This document shows positions 31,050 to 39,460 of a DNA stretch of 64,000 bases, piece by piece; the stretch's first letter is position 1, and every line of letters starts with the position of its first letter. The DNA is from Enterobacteriaceae bacterium UBA7338 (GTDB taxonomy: Bacteria > Pseudomonadota > Gammaproteobacteria > Enterobacterales > Enterobacteriaceae): assembly GCA_002480085.1 (NCBI GenBank), contig DKPJ01000006.1, positions 1 through 64,000 on the forward strand, in the 5' to 3' direction. The position numbers and the translations under genes were made by a program. The notes below the pieces were generated by a model. The model was not told the origin of the DNA, made no database searches, and saw only the letters and a list, made by a program, of their open reading frames with translations.

Positions 31050-31719
31050 GATGCACCTTTGCCAGCTCGCTGCGCATCTTATCGATAACTTTGCGGTAGT
31101 CCGGCTGGTCAAAAATGGCCGAACCGGCGACAAACATATCTGCGCCCGCGGCGGCAATCTCGCCGATGTTATCCGCCTTCACGCCGCCGTCAACTTCAAG
31201 GCGAATATCGTAGCCGGAGGCGTCAATGCGACGGCGCACTTCGCGCAGCTTATCGAGAGTATGCGGAATAAAGGACTGGCCGCCGAAGCCCGGATTGACC
31301 GACATCAGCAGGATCACATCCAGCTTGTCCATGACGTAGTCAAGCCAGCTCAGAGAGGTTGCCGGGTTGAACACCAGCCCCGCCTTGCAGCCATGCTCTT
31401 TGATCAGCTGTAGCGTGCGGTCCACATGCTCGGTGGCTTCCGGATGGAAAGTAATGATGCTCGCCCCTGCGGCAGCAAAATCCGGGATCAAACGATCAAC
31501 CGGCTTTACCATCAGGTGGACGTCAATCGGGGCGGTGATGCCATAGTCGCGCAGGGCTTTTAGTACCATCGGCCCCATGGTCAGGTTGGGGACGTAGTGG
31601 TTATCCATGACGTCAAAATGCACCACGTCGCCACCGGCCGCCAGCGCGTTAGCGGTGTCCTCGCCCAGGCGGGCAAAGTCAGCCGACAGAATTGAAGGGG
31701 CAATCAAATACTGTTTCAT
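31042..31719 (-). CDS. rpe: Ribulose-phosphate 3-epimerase
   Basis: Rpe interconverts ribulose 5-phosphate and xylulose 5-phosphate in the pentose phosphate pathway. The 225-residue TIM-barrel protein has the metal-binding and catalytic segments VVHFDVMDNHYVPN, IDVHLMV, SVNPGFGGQ and EVDGGV. ATG 31719 (MKQYLIAPSILSADF) is favoured over ATG 31725, because AAGGAG lies 6 nt from the former and abuts the latter. It overlaps the start of gph by 8 nt. Confidence 0.97.
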   Translation of the reverse strand: MKQYLIAPSILSADFARLGEDTANALAAGGDVVHFDVMDNHYVPNLTMGPMVLKALRDYGITAPIDVHLMVKPVDRLIPDFAAAGASIITFHPEATEHVDRTLQLIKEHGCKAGLVFNPATSLSWLDYVMDKLDVILLMSVNPGFGGQSFIPHTLDKLREVRRRIDASGYDIRLEVDGGVKADNIGEIAAAGADMFVAGSAIFDQPDYRKVIDKMRSELAKVHHG

Positions 31720-31736
31720 CCGCATCTCCTTGAGAA

Positions 31737-32561
31737 CTATTTTTTATCTGCCGGGCGATAGAGCGCCAGCAGTTCGTCCACCTTTTTGCGTGTGCCACCG
31801 TTGCTGCTAATGCTGCGTCGCACTTTAACCTGAAAATGCGTCGCGGCTTTGTACCACTCACGGGTGTCCGGCGTATCGTGATTCGAAATTAACACCGGGA
31901 TTTGCTTGCTGACCAGCATTTCCGCCATCTCTGCCAGACGCGCCTGCTCTAACGGGCTAAAGCTGTTGGTATGGTAGGCGGTAAAGTTCGCCGTCGCGGA
32001 GAGAGGCGCATAGGGCGGATCGCAATAGACCACGGAGTTTACGTCGGCGAGCGCCATGCACTCCTCATAGGAGAGGCAACGAAACTCTGCGTTCTGCGCC
32101 TTTTCAGCAAAATGGTACAGCTCGGCTTCCGGGAAGTAGGGCTTTTTATAGCGGCCAAAGGGCACATTAAACTCACCGCGCAGGTTATAGCGACACAGAC
32201 CGTTATAGCCGTGGCGGTTTAGATATAAAAACAGCACCGCCCGCCGCAGGGGATCACGGCACTGATTGAACTCGCTGCGCAGCTGGTAGTAGACCTCAGC
32301 CTGATTATGCAGCGGTGTAAACAGCTCGCGGGCGTTAAGGATGTACTCGTCGGTACGGGTCTTGACGATGTTGTAGAGACCGATCAAGTCGCTGTTGATA
32401 TCCGCGAGGATATAGCGCGAAAAGTCGGTATTAAGAAATACCGACCCGGCCCCAACGAAGGGTTCAATAAGACACTCACCCGGCGGTAAATGCTTTTTAA
32501 TGTCGTCGAGCAGGGGGTATTTCCCCCCTGCCCATTTCAGAAAAGCGCGATTTTTTTTCAT
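31737..32561 (-). CDS. dam: DNA adenine methyltransferase (GATC)
   Basis: Dam methylates N6 of adenine in GATC, directing mismatch repair, SeqA/DnaA timing and phase-variable promoters. It is an alpha-class N6 methyltransferase: AdoMet motif I EPFVGAGSVF near 33-42 and catalytic motif IV YCDPPYAP near 180. The 274-residue protein is four residues shorter than E. coli Dam, the difference being at the C-terminus. Several surface segments differ from E. coli (for example ECMALADVNS), while motifs are intact. Confidence 0.97.
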   Translation of the reverse strand: MKKNRAFLKWAGGKYPLLDDIKKHLPPGECLIEPFVGAGSVFLNTDFSRYILADINSDLIGLYNIVKTRTDEYILNARELFTPLHNQAEVYYQLRSEFNQCRDPLRRAVLFLYLNRHGYNGLCRYNLRGEFNVPFGRYKKPYFPEAELYHFAEKAQNAEFRCLSYEECMALADVNSVVYCDPPYAPLSATANFTAYHTNSFSPLEQARLAEMAEMLVSKQIPVLISNHDTPDTREWYKAATHFQVKVRRSISSNGGTRKKVDELLALYRPADKK

Positions 32562-32626
32562 GCTGACTAACTAATAACACCCTATGCAGCTGTGGCGTAA
32601 GCCCGACAGCATTTGCGCTTTACTCA

Positions 32627-33958
32627 CTATTTGAGATCGGCCTGCACCTGATGCAGCGGCTTCGCCCACGGGTTTTTCGCCTGCACGTCGGCTGGCAGCG
32701 TAGAGACGGCACGTTTTGCTTCATCTTTCGAAGCATAGACGCCGCTCACCAGCACATACCAGGGCTGGCCGTTACGCGAGGTCTGATAAACCACGAAGTT
32801 TTTCAGGTTCTCTTTCTTCGCCCACGCATTCAGGTTGTTGTAGTTCGACGAGCTGCTCAGCTGCAGCGTGTAGTGGCTGCCCGGCGCTGACTTCAGGGAA
32901 CCCACGTTGCCGGTAGAAGCGTTGCCGGAGGCCGCTGGCGCTGCTGCTGCCGGTGCGGCGGCGGCTGGCGCAGAGGTCGTGGCAGGCTTCGCCGACTGGG
33001 TCGGTGCCGTTGCCGTTACCGCTGCAGACGGTTTCGCCGCAGGGGCTGCGCTGGCCGTTGCTTTAGGCTGGGCGCTGGCCGCCGGCGCGGTAGTGGCCGC
33101 CGTCTCGGTACGTTTCGGCTGGGCCGCCGCTTTCGGCGCACTCTGGGCAGGCTTCGGCTCGATCGTCGTCTGCTGGCGCTCGGCGCGCGGCGCAGCACGA
33201 TGCTCGGTTGCGGATGCCTGACGCTCAGACGCGGCGCTCTGGCGTGACTCCGCGGCCTTGCTGTTGTGCACCGGCGCGACGGTAGCAGGTTCGGTTGGCA
33301 GGGTGGAGTTCACCGCCACGCTGTCTACCTGGCTTTGATTCTGCGGCTGCGCCAGGGCGTTGTTCAGGTCGCCCTGTACCTCAACGCGCTGCTGCCCTTC
33401 CGGCGCGGCAGTGGTCTGCCCCTCGGTCGGGGTAGAGGCGATTGGCGGCAGAGAGACATCCTGCGGATTACCCGCCGTCTGCTCAGCCGAGGTGGTACCT
33501 GGCGCAGGCTGCGTGCCGTTGGCCTGGTCGGCGGCGTTATCTGACAGGTTGACGCTCTTCTCTGCCGAGGCCTGCTCGCTGCCGGACTTATCAGCAGGCG
33601 ATTTCAGTGCGGAGCCGATACCGACGATCAGCAGCAGCAGAACCAGGATCCCCAGGCCCATCATCAGGTACTGGCGGGAGGCGGGTTTGGCAGCAGGGGC
33701 TTTTTTACGCTTGCGGGGGCGGCGCTCTACGCGCTCCTCATCCACGGCGCTCTCTTCCAGCTCCTCTTCTTCGTAGCTTTCATCAGCCTCTTCACGTGCT
33801 TTACGCGTCCGTGAAGGGCGGCGATCGTCAGCGTCCAGATCGACATCATCAAAGTTGATCTGCGGATCGCTGTCGCGTTCAGAAGACTGGCGCGTACGAC
33901 CAGGACGACGATCGCTGGGATCGGTTTTCAGCTCGTCTTCTGGTTTAAATTCATCCAT
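32627..33958 (-). CDS. damX: Cell-division SPOR protein DamX
   Basis: DamX is a single-pass inner-membrane protein that binds denuded septal peptidoglycan at the division site. The 443 residues comprise an acidic cytoplasmic N-terminus (about 1-92) and one membrane segment (YLMMGLGILVLLLLIVGIG, about 95-113). A long periplasmic linker very rich in Ala, Pro, Gln and Thr (about 120-350) leads to a C-terminal SPOR domain (HYTLQLSSSSNYNNL...WYVLVSGVYASKDEA). The linker explains the slightly greater length than E. coli (428). Confidence 0.96.
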   Translation of the reverse strand: MDEFKPEDELKTDPSDRRPGRTRQSSERDSDPQINFDDVDLDADDRRPSRTRKAREEADESYEEEELEESAVDEERVERRPRKRKKAPAAKPASRQYLMMGLGILVLLLLIVGIGSALKSPADKSGSEQASAEKSVNLSDNAADQANGTQPAPGTTSAEQTAGNPQDVSLPPIASTPTEGQTTAAPEGQQRVEVQGDLNNALAQPQNQSQVDSVAVNSTLPTEPATVAPVHNSKAAESRQSAASERQASATEHRAAPRAERQQTTIEPKPAQSAPKAAAQPKRTETAATTAPAASAQPKATASAAPAAKPSAAVTATAPTQSAKPATTSAPAAAAPAAAAPAASGNASTGNVGSLKSAPGSHYTLQLSSSSNYNNLNAWAKKENLKNFVVYQTSRNGQPWYVLVSGVYASKDEAKRAVSTLPADVQAKNPWAKPLHQVQADLK

Positions 33959-34049
33959 TTAACACCCCACTCAAAGGCTAATGCCAACCACTAGTGCGCA
34001 TCGCCCGAAGTTAAACACCACGACTGGCGTGGCCAGACCTTTCTAATTT

Positions 34050-35138
34050 TCACGCCTGCTGACAGTCAGCAATAGCGCCAAGAACAACATCGTGTGGCAC
34101 TCCGCCACGCACTTCACTCTTCCCTATTGCCAGCGGCAGGACTAAACGCATCTCGCCCGCCAACACCTTTTTGTCACGCAGCATGTGCGGAATATAGGCC
34201 TCTGCGGACATCTCCTGCGGGCCGTTGACCGGCAGGCCAGCGCGCGTGAGTAAGGTAATGATTCGCTGCGTATCGTCACGGCTAAACTGGCCGAGACGTT
34301 CGGCTGCGCGTGCTGCCATAACCATTCCCGCGGCCACCGCTTCACCGTGCAGCCAGTTACCGTAGCCCATTTCAGCTTCGATAGCGTGGCCGAACGTGTG
34401 GCCCAGATTGAGTAAAGCACGTAAGCCTGTCTCGCGCTCGTCCGCGGCGACAACTTCAGCTTTCAGCTCACAACAGCGGCGGATACAGTAGGCCATGGCC
34501 GGACCGTCGAGGCGCAGAAGCGCATCGAGGTTCTCTTCCAGCCAGCTAAAGAACGCGGCGTCAAGAATGATACCGTACTTGATCACTTCAGCCAGACCAG
34601 AGGAGAGTTCACGTGCTGGCAGCGTCGCCAGGCAGTCGAGATCGACGACCACCGAGACGGGCTGATAGAACGCGCCGATCATATTTTTGCCGAGAGGGTG
34701 ATTCACCGCCGTCTTGCCGCCAACGGACGAATCGACCTGAGAAAGGAGCGTGGTGGGCACCTGAATAAAGCGCACGCCACGTTGATAGCTCGCTGCCGCG
34801 AAGCCGGTAAGATCGCCGACCACGCCGCCGCCAAGGGCGACCAGCGTTGTGTCACGCCCGTGAGGTTTCTGCAACAGGGCGGTGAAGACCGTATCCAGTA
34901 CCGCCAGGCTTTTAAACTGCTCGCCGTCCGGCAGCACGACGCTGTCAACCCGCACGCCCGCCTGTTCAAGCACATGGCGGACCTTTTCGAGATAGAGCGG
35001 AGCCAGCGTCTCGTTAGTGACCAGCATCACCTGGTCGCCGGACGTCAACGGCAAGAAGGAAGCTGGATCGTTAAACAAACCAGCCGCGATGGTGATTGGG
35101 TAACTACGTTCCCCAAGAGTGACGGTAATCCTCTCCAT
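34050..35138 (-). CDS. aroB: 3-dehydroquinate synthase
   Basis: AroB carries out the second step of the shikimate pathway, cyclising DAHP to 3-dehydroquinate with NAD+ and a divalent metal. The 362-residue protein equals E. coli in length. It has the NAD-binding GGGVVGDLTGFAAASY near 101-116, the DSSVGGKTAVNHPLGKN loop and the metal-binding histidines in LGHTFGHAIE and WLHGEAVAAG. It lies 54 nt after aroK; GAGGTGG is its likely ribosome-binding site. Confidence 0.98.
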   Translation of the reverse strand: MERITVTLGERSYPITIAAGLFNDPASFLPLTSGDQVMLVTNETLAPLYLEKVRHVLEQAGVRVDSVVLPDGEQFKSLAVLDTVFTALLQKPHGRDTTLVALGGGVVGDLTGFAAASYQRGVRFIQVPTTLLSQVDSSVGGKTAVNHPLGKNMIGAFYQPVSVVVDLDCLATLPARELSSGLAEVIKYGIILDAAFFSWLEENLDALLRLDGPAMAYCIRRCCELKAEVVAADERETGLRALLNLGHTFGHAIEAEMGYGNWLHGEAVAAGMVMAARAAERLGQFSRDDTQRIITLLTRAGLPVNGPQEMSAEAYIPHMLRDKKVLAGEMRLVLPLAIGKSEVRGGVPHDVVLGAIADCQQA

Positions 35139-35192
35139 GACGCGACATCCACCTCAATTGCGTAAACCTGCAGGCGTTATATTAAGCCAGAA

Positions 35193-35714
35193 TCAGTTGC
35201 TTTCCAGCATATGAATAATCTGGTTTGCGACCACTTTTGCGCTCTGATCGTCGGTGCGGATGGTGACGTCGGCAATCTCTTCGTAGAGAGGATTCCGTTC
35301 GTCAGCCAGCGCTTCGAGAACTTCCCGCGGCGGCGTCTCCACCTGTAACAGTGGGCGTTTTTTATCACGTTGCGTACGAGCCAGCTGCTTTTCGATAGTG
35401 GTTTCCAGATACACCACTACGCCACGGGCGGAGAGACGATTACGGGTTTCGCGGGATTTCACAGAGCCGCCGCCTGTCGCCAGCACAATGCCCTGCTTCT
35501 CGGTCAGTTCGTTAATGACCTTTTCTTCGCGATCGCGGAAACCTTCTTCACCTTCTACATCGAAGACCCAGCCCACATCAGCTCCGGTTCGTTTCTCAAT
35601 CTCTTGATCAGAATCGTAAAATTCCATATTGAGTTGTTGAGCTAACTGACGCCCAATAGTGCTTTTGCCGGCACCCATAGGCCCAACCAGAAAGATATTG
35701 CGTTTCTCTGCCAT
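35193..35714 (-). CDS. aroK: Shikimate kinase I
   Basis: AroK phosphorylates shikimate at the 3-OH with ATP. The 173-residue protein has the P-loop GPMGAGKST (11-19), the shikimate-binding DSDQEIEKR and EEGFRDREE segments, and the GGGSV loop near 80. Length and ends are those of E. coli AroK. It is the first gene of the seven-gene operon reaching to trpS. No strong Shine-Dalgarno is visible before ATG 35714. The 285-nt gap to hofQ should hold the operon promoter. Confidence 0.98.
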   Translation of the reverse strand: MAEKRNIFLVGPMGAGKSTIGRQLAQQLNMEFYDSDQEIEKRTGADVGWVFDVEGEEGFRDREEKVINELTEKQGIVLATGGGSVKSRETRNRLSARGVVVYLETTIEKQLARTQRDKKRPLLQVETPPREVLEALADERNPLYEEIADVTIRTDDQSAKVVANQIIHMLESN

Positions 35715-35999
35715 TTTTTCGGTACTACTATAAGACTATTCGTTAATGGTAAACCCACTTCGCAGACACCTGGCGGAGCAGGACATGAACTGAAACCTCA
35801 TATGCGTAAGTTCGAGAATCAGACTGAAAATTATCTCAATACTCGCGCTGTTTTGGCAACTGAATAAATCACCAACCTTGCGAAGAGGCCAATTGAGGTA
35901 AGACGGGAGTAGCTGACGCTCAAAATCGGTACTCCTTGTAAGCTAATTCATCCCTCACGTCAAACACCTGAGTTCAGTTCACGGCAAAAATCATCATAT

Positions 36000-37262
36000 T
36001 TAAGCTTTACCCTTTCCCCCTTCATGCAGCGGCATGAGGCGTGGCGTGATAAAAACTACCAGCTCGCGCCGCTCATTATCGTGGCCGTCGTGGCGAAAGA
36101 GCCGCCCCAGCCAGGGCAGGCTACCAAGCCCCGGCACGCTCTCGCTGCCGGATTTGTTCTGCTGCTGAAAGATACCGCCCAGCGCCAGCGTATCGCCGCT
36201 GCCCATCTCTACCTGAGTTTCAATCTCCTGCTTATCGATGGCCAGCACCTCACCGTCCGCCTGCTGAAGTACCTGGCCAGGCATATTCTGGCTGATGTGT
36301 AGCTTCAGGCGCACCCTGCCGTCCTGCAATACCGTTGGCGTCACCTCCATGCCCAGCACCGCCTCCTTGAACTCCACCGAGGTCGCGCCGCTCTCGCCGC
36401 TGGAGACCTGATAGGGGATCTCGCTGCCCTGCTTAATGCTGGCAGGCTGCTGATGGGAGGCCAGCAGGCGCGGGCTGGCGATAATCTCCAGCTGCTGCGC
36501 CTGCTCCAGGGCTGACAGCTCAACGTCCAGCATCCGGCCATCGATGCGCCCGATATTAAACCCGACCCGCGTCGTGGCCTCGCTCACCGAGAGATCGCTG
36601 CTCAGGGCGGTGATATCGCCGACTCTCCCTGCCCCCTGCGCCTCGGCCAGCGTCCACTTGATTCCCAGCTCGCGCAGGCTCTTTTCATTAATAGTCACAA
36701 TATGCGCCGCCAGCTCCACCTGGGCGACGGGCAGATCCATCTCCGCTATCCAGCGCTCTATAGTCTGCAGCGTAGCCGCGCTGTCGCGCAGCAGCAGGCG
36801 GTTCATGCGCTTATCGGCCATCATTGTTCCCCGTGGGCCGAGCAGCTTGCCCCCCGCTTTGGCCAGCTCTTCCGCCTCGGCATAGCGTAGCGTAACGCTC
36901 TTTGCCTCCAGCGGCAGGGCGCTCTCCTGCTTCGCCTTGTCGGCCTCACGCCTCTCCTGCTGCTGTTGCCACCAGGCCTGAGTATGCACCTGGAGAATGC
37001 TGCCCTCTTGCTGCATAACCAGTCCGGCGCTGGCGATCACCGTCTGCAAGGCCTGCTTCCAGGGGACGTTGACCAGATGCAGAGAGAGCGTGCCGCTAAC
37101 CTCTGGCGCAGCAATAAGGTTGTACTTTCCCAGCGCCGCCAGGGTCTGTAATACCTGCACTACCGGCACATCATCGACGACCAGCGTCACCGGTACGGGG
37201 CTTTTCGCCTCTGCCGTCAGCGCGCTGAGAAGCAGCCCTGCTGCCGCTATCCACTTTTTCAT
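36000..37262 (-). CDS. hofQ: Secretin-like DNA-uptake porin HofQ
   Basis: HofQ is a PilQ/ComE-type secretin, the outer-membrane ring expected to pass DNA during nutritional DNA uptake. The 420-residue protein has a signal peptide (MKKWIAAAGLLLSALTAEA), an N-terminal STN/N0-type domain (about 25-100), an N1-like domain and the secretin core. The core has the typical VEFKEAVLGMEVTPTVL and ERRELVVFITPRL signatures. Its start lies inside hofP (92-nt overlap), with AAGGAG 6 nt before the ATG. Confidence 0.95.
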   Translation of the reverse strand: MKKWIAAAGLLLSALTAEAKSPVPVTLVVDDVPVVQVLQTLAALGKYNLIAAPEVSGTLSLHLVNVPWKQALQTVIASAGLVMQQEGSILQVHTQAWWQQQQERREADKAKQESALPLEAKSVTLRYAEAEELAKAGGKLLGPRGTMMADKRMNRLLLRDSAATLQTIERWIAEMDLPVAQVELAAHIVTINEKSLRELGIKWTLAEAQGAGRVGDITALSSDLSVSEATTRVGFNIGRIDGRMLDVELSALEQAQQLEIIASPRLLASHQQPASIKQGSEIPYQVSSGESGATSVEFKEAVLGMEVTPTVLQDGRVRLKLHISQNMPGQVLQQADGEVLAIDKQEIETQVEMGSGDTLALGGIFQQQNKSGSESVPGLGSLPWLGRLFRHDGHDNERRELVVFITPRLMPLHEGGKGKA

Positions 37263-37578
37263 CCTTAGCTCCTTGTCGCTGCCACTGCCACTGCGCCGGT
37301 TCGCAGCCCGCGGCGGTGGTAATCTGTAACGTTTGCTCCGTGAGCGAGACGACGCGCCAGCCGGGTGGCAGGTACTCTCCCGTCGCGGCTCTGTGCCATC
37401 TCCCTTCGGGGTTCCGCAGCACGGCCCGGCGCTGGCCGTTAACGGAAATAAAACCCTGGTAGCGCCACTGGGCGAGCGCCGCCGCCTGACAGCGGTCCGG
37501 CAGCGGCTGGAAAGGGTCGCGCATGCCTAACAGCAGCGGCAGCGCCAGCAGCAACGCTCTGCGCATATCAGGGAGCAT
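37171..37578 (-). CDS. hofP: HofP, DNA-uptake/pilus-assembly protein (PilP-like position)
   Basis: HofP occupies the PilP place of the PilMNOPQ-like set and is needed in E. coli for growth on DNA. The 135-residue product has a short hydrophobic N-terminus (RRALLLALPLLLG) and the family's MRDPFQPLPDRC motif near 19-30, plus the QWRYQG block. ATG 37578 is preferred because GGAGAG lies 6 nt upstream; ATG 37566 has no ribosome-binding site. The last 92 nt overlap hofQ in another frame. Confidence 0.88.
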   Translation of the reverse strand: MLPDMRRALLLALPLLLGMRDPFQPLPDRCQAAALAQWRYQGFISVNGQRRAVLRNPEGRWHRAATGEYLPPGWRVVSLTEQTLQITTAAGCEPAQWQWQRQGAKDEKVDSGSRAASQRADGRGEKPRTGDAGRR

Positions 37579-38035
37579 CGCCGCTCTCCAGCACCAGGTG
37601 TAGATGCAGCACCTCCTCTTTTAACGCCAGCGAAAAGGCGGTGACCTGCATATCCTGTTCGGCGAGGCGGGCAAAGGTCTCTGGCACATCCTGCCACCCG
37701 GTTTGCAGCACCATCTCGCCGCCATGCTCGGCCGGATGCCAGCTCAGCAGGCGGGCGCTACCGGTCTGGAAAGCCAGGGCGGAAAAAGCACGTCCGGGCA
37801 GAGGCGCTGTTGCCGCCGGCTCTCCTGGCTGGCGCAGCGGCATGATGTTTGCCCATAGCCGGCTGCGGCTCTGCTGCTGCGCATGCAGCTCAGACAGCCG
37901 CTGCGTCCGCTCGCCTGTGTATGGCCGCACCGCCAGAAGCCAGGCCAGCACGGCGCAGCACATCGTCACGCTTAGCCAGGCGGCTACCCGACTACGGGCA
38001 GAGAGCGCGAGCCAACGTTCAGAGCTGAGGCGCAT
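37568..38035 (-). CDS. hofO: HofO, pilus-assembly-like membrane protein
   Basis: HofO corresponds to PilO, an inner-membrane alignment-complex component. From ATG 38035 (MRLSSERWLALSARSRVAAW) it has 155 residues. One hydrophobic segment (about 15-35) is followed by a periplasmic part with the conserved LLSWHPAEHGGEM block. GGAT lies 7-8 nt before this ATG; in-frame ATG 38044 and the opening to 38086 are alternatives. It overlaps hofN by 17 nt and hofP by 11 nt. Sequence is poorly conserved outside the block. Confidence 0.82.
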   Translation of the reverse strand: MRLSSERWLALSARSRVAAWLSVTMCCAVLAWLLAVRPYTGERTQRLSELHAQQQSRSRLWANIMPLRQPGEPAATAPLPGRAFSALAFQTGSARLLSWHPAEHGGEMVLQTGWQDVPETFARLAEQDMQVTAFSLALKEEVLHLHLVLESGDAP

Positions 38036-38558
38036 GGCGCACATCCAAAACCAGAGCGTAATTAAACTGCCAGCGCCCCTGCGCATCCCGCGTGGCTGAA
38101 CCCGGCTTGCCCATTCGCAGGCCAGGGAGGGCGTAGAGCGCCGTTTCGAGCTGGCTTAACGCCACAAAGCTGGCCGCATAGCCCGCCAGCGACAGCGCTC
38201 CCTGCTGGTAGCGCAGCTCGCTCAGCCATGCCTGCTCCGGCAGCGTGTCAGCAAGGCGGGTTAAGATCCGCTGCCACTCCTGCGTAGCCTGCAACCGCTG
38301 CTGACGCTGCTGCTGTACCTGGTGCTCAGCCTGCCTGGCAAGCAGGCTCGCCTGGCGCTGCGTCAGCCCTGCCTGCAACGTAATCCCCGCCTGCTGAACA
38401 AGCTCCAGTCGCTGGCTCTCCTGCGCCGTCTGCATCCGCAGCATCACGGTCAGCAGCACAATCAGCAGAAGGGTGGCAGAGAAGATCGTCAGCCAGAGAC
38501 GCAGGCATTGGCGCTGCTGTCGGGCGCGCCAGGGAAGAAGGTTGACCGTCCGCGCCAC
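38019..38558 (-). CDS. hofN: HofN, PilN-like pilus-assembly protein
   Basis: HofN is the PilN counterpart: a short cytoplasmic N-terminus with the conserved NLLPWR motif (5-10, the PilM-binding tail), one membrane helix (about 22-42) and a periplasmic coiled-coil/ferredoxin-like part. It has 179 residues, as in E. coli. The start is GTG 38558, overlapping the hofM TAG by one base (TAGTG), with an excellent GGGAGGTGA ribosome-binding site. Confidence 0.9.
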   Translation of the reverse strand: MARTVNLLPWRARQQRQCLRLWLTIFSATLLLIVLLTVMLRMQTAQESQRLELVQQAGITLQAGLTQRQASLLARQAEHQVQQQRQQRLQATQEWQRILTRLADTLPEQAWLSELRYQQGALSLAGYAASFVALSQLETALYALPGLRMGKPGSATRDAQGRWQFNYALVLDVRHAPQL

Positions 38559-39340
38559 TACTCACCTCCCAGCGCCAGGCCAATGGCTACCGCCCAGGCC
38601 GCACCGTTTTCCGGCAGCGGCGGATAGCGGCGGGCAATGGCGCTCCAGGGATCGAATCCCCCCGGTTCAGCATCGCAAAGCGTGGCCTCCTCCAGCGGCA
38701 GACCGAGCACCTGCGCCAGTTCATTGAGAGTATTGGCATCCTCACGCGCCTGCCGCCCCCAGCCGCTGCGCGTTGCCCACAGCCACTGGGTTGTATCGCG
38801 CCAGGCCAGCCAGCGCAGCGGTGGAGCAAGCAGCGGGATAAAGCGCTGTAGCGCGCAGGCGTCGGGGGTGATGGCAGAGAGGTGCAGGCTCAGGCTATCC
38901 GCCAGCGTCAGCAGCGCGGCAACATCGTTGTTCTGCGCCGCCGTCACGCTGTACGCGCGCTGCACGCTGTCGTCGGTGTAGTCAAAGCGCAGGTCGTCGG
39001 CAGGCATCCCCAGCTCGCGGGCGAGCGTGTTTGCTACCCACTGTAGCTGGGCGCTCTCCCCTAGCCGTACGGCGGGACGAGGCAGCCTCTTTTGCAGCGT
39101 GCGCCCGGCGGGAAAGGCGAGGCTAATCTGGTGCCTGCGCGGCAGGGTTTTACTCCACGCCTGTAGCGCCGTGCGGAGGTGCTCAGGCTGCTTGATTTGC
39201 CCGTCGATAAGGGTACCCGCCGCCAGCGGCAGCTGCCACCAGTGGCGCAGCACAGAGTGGGATTTTTCCTGCGTTAGCGCGATGGCATAGATGCCATCCT
39301 GCTGAATATGAAGGCCTATTCGCCAGCGACTGATTGCCAT
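38558..39340 (-). CDS. hofM: HofM, PilM-like actin-fold protein
   Basis: HofM is the PilM counterpart, a cytoplasmic actin-like ATPase-fold protein that binds the N-terminus of HofN. The 260-residue protein starts MAISRWRIGLHIQQDGIYAI, with segments SLAFPAGRTLQKRLPRPA and ITPDACALQRFIPLL in place of the usual PilM motifs. AAGGAG precedes ATG 39340. It is the first gene of hofMNOPQ and is divergent from mrcA across a 120-nt gap. Confidence 0.93.
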   Translation of the reverse strand: MAISRWRIGLHIQQDGIYAIALTQEKSHSVLRHWWQLPLAAGTLIDGQIKQPEHLRTALQAWSKTLPRRHQISLAFPAGRTLQKRLPRPAVRLGESAQLQWVANTLARELGMPADDLRFDYTDDSVQRAYSVTAAQNNDVAALLTLADSLSLHLSAITPDACALQRFIPLLAPPLRWLAWRDTTQWLWATRSGWGRQAREDANTLNELAQVLGLPLEEATLCDAEPGGFDPWSAIARRYPPLPENGAAWAVAIGLALGGE

Positions 39341-39460
39341 AAATCGCGATCTCCTTATCGTGCGTCGGGGTGACGGCTATATCAATGCATCAGGCTTGCC
39401 TTTATACTACCGCGCGATTGTTTATAAACTGCCCAAAGAAAACTAAATGGGAAATCTCCG

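Noticed and set aside
32907..33221. Ala/Gly-rich plus-strand frame opposite damX
   Set aside because: Complement of the low-complexity Ala/Pro/Thr linker of DamX; no independent coding signal.
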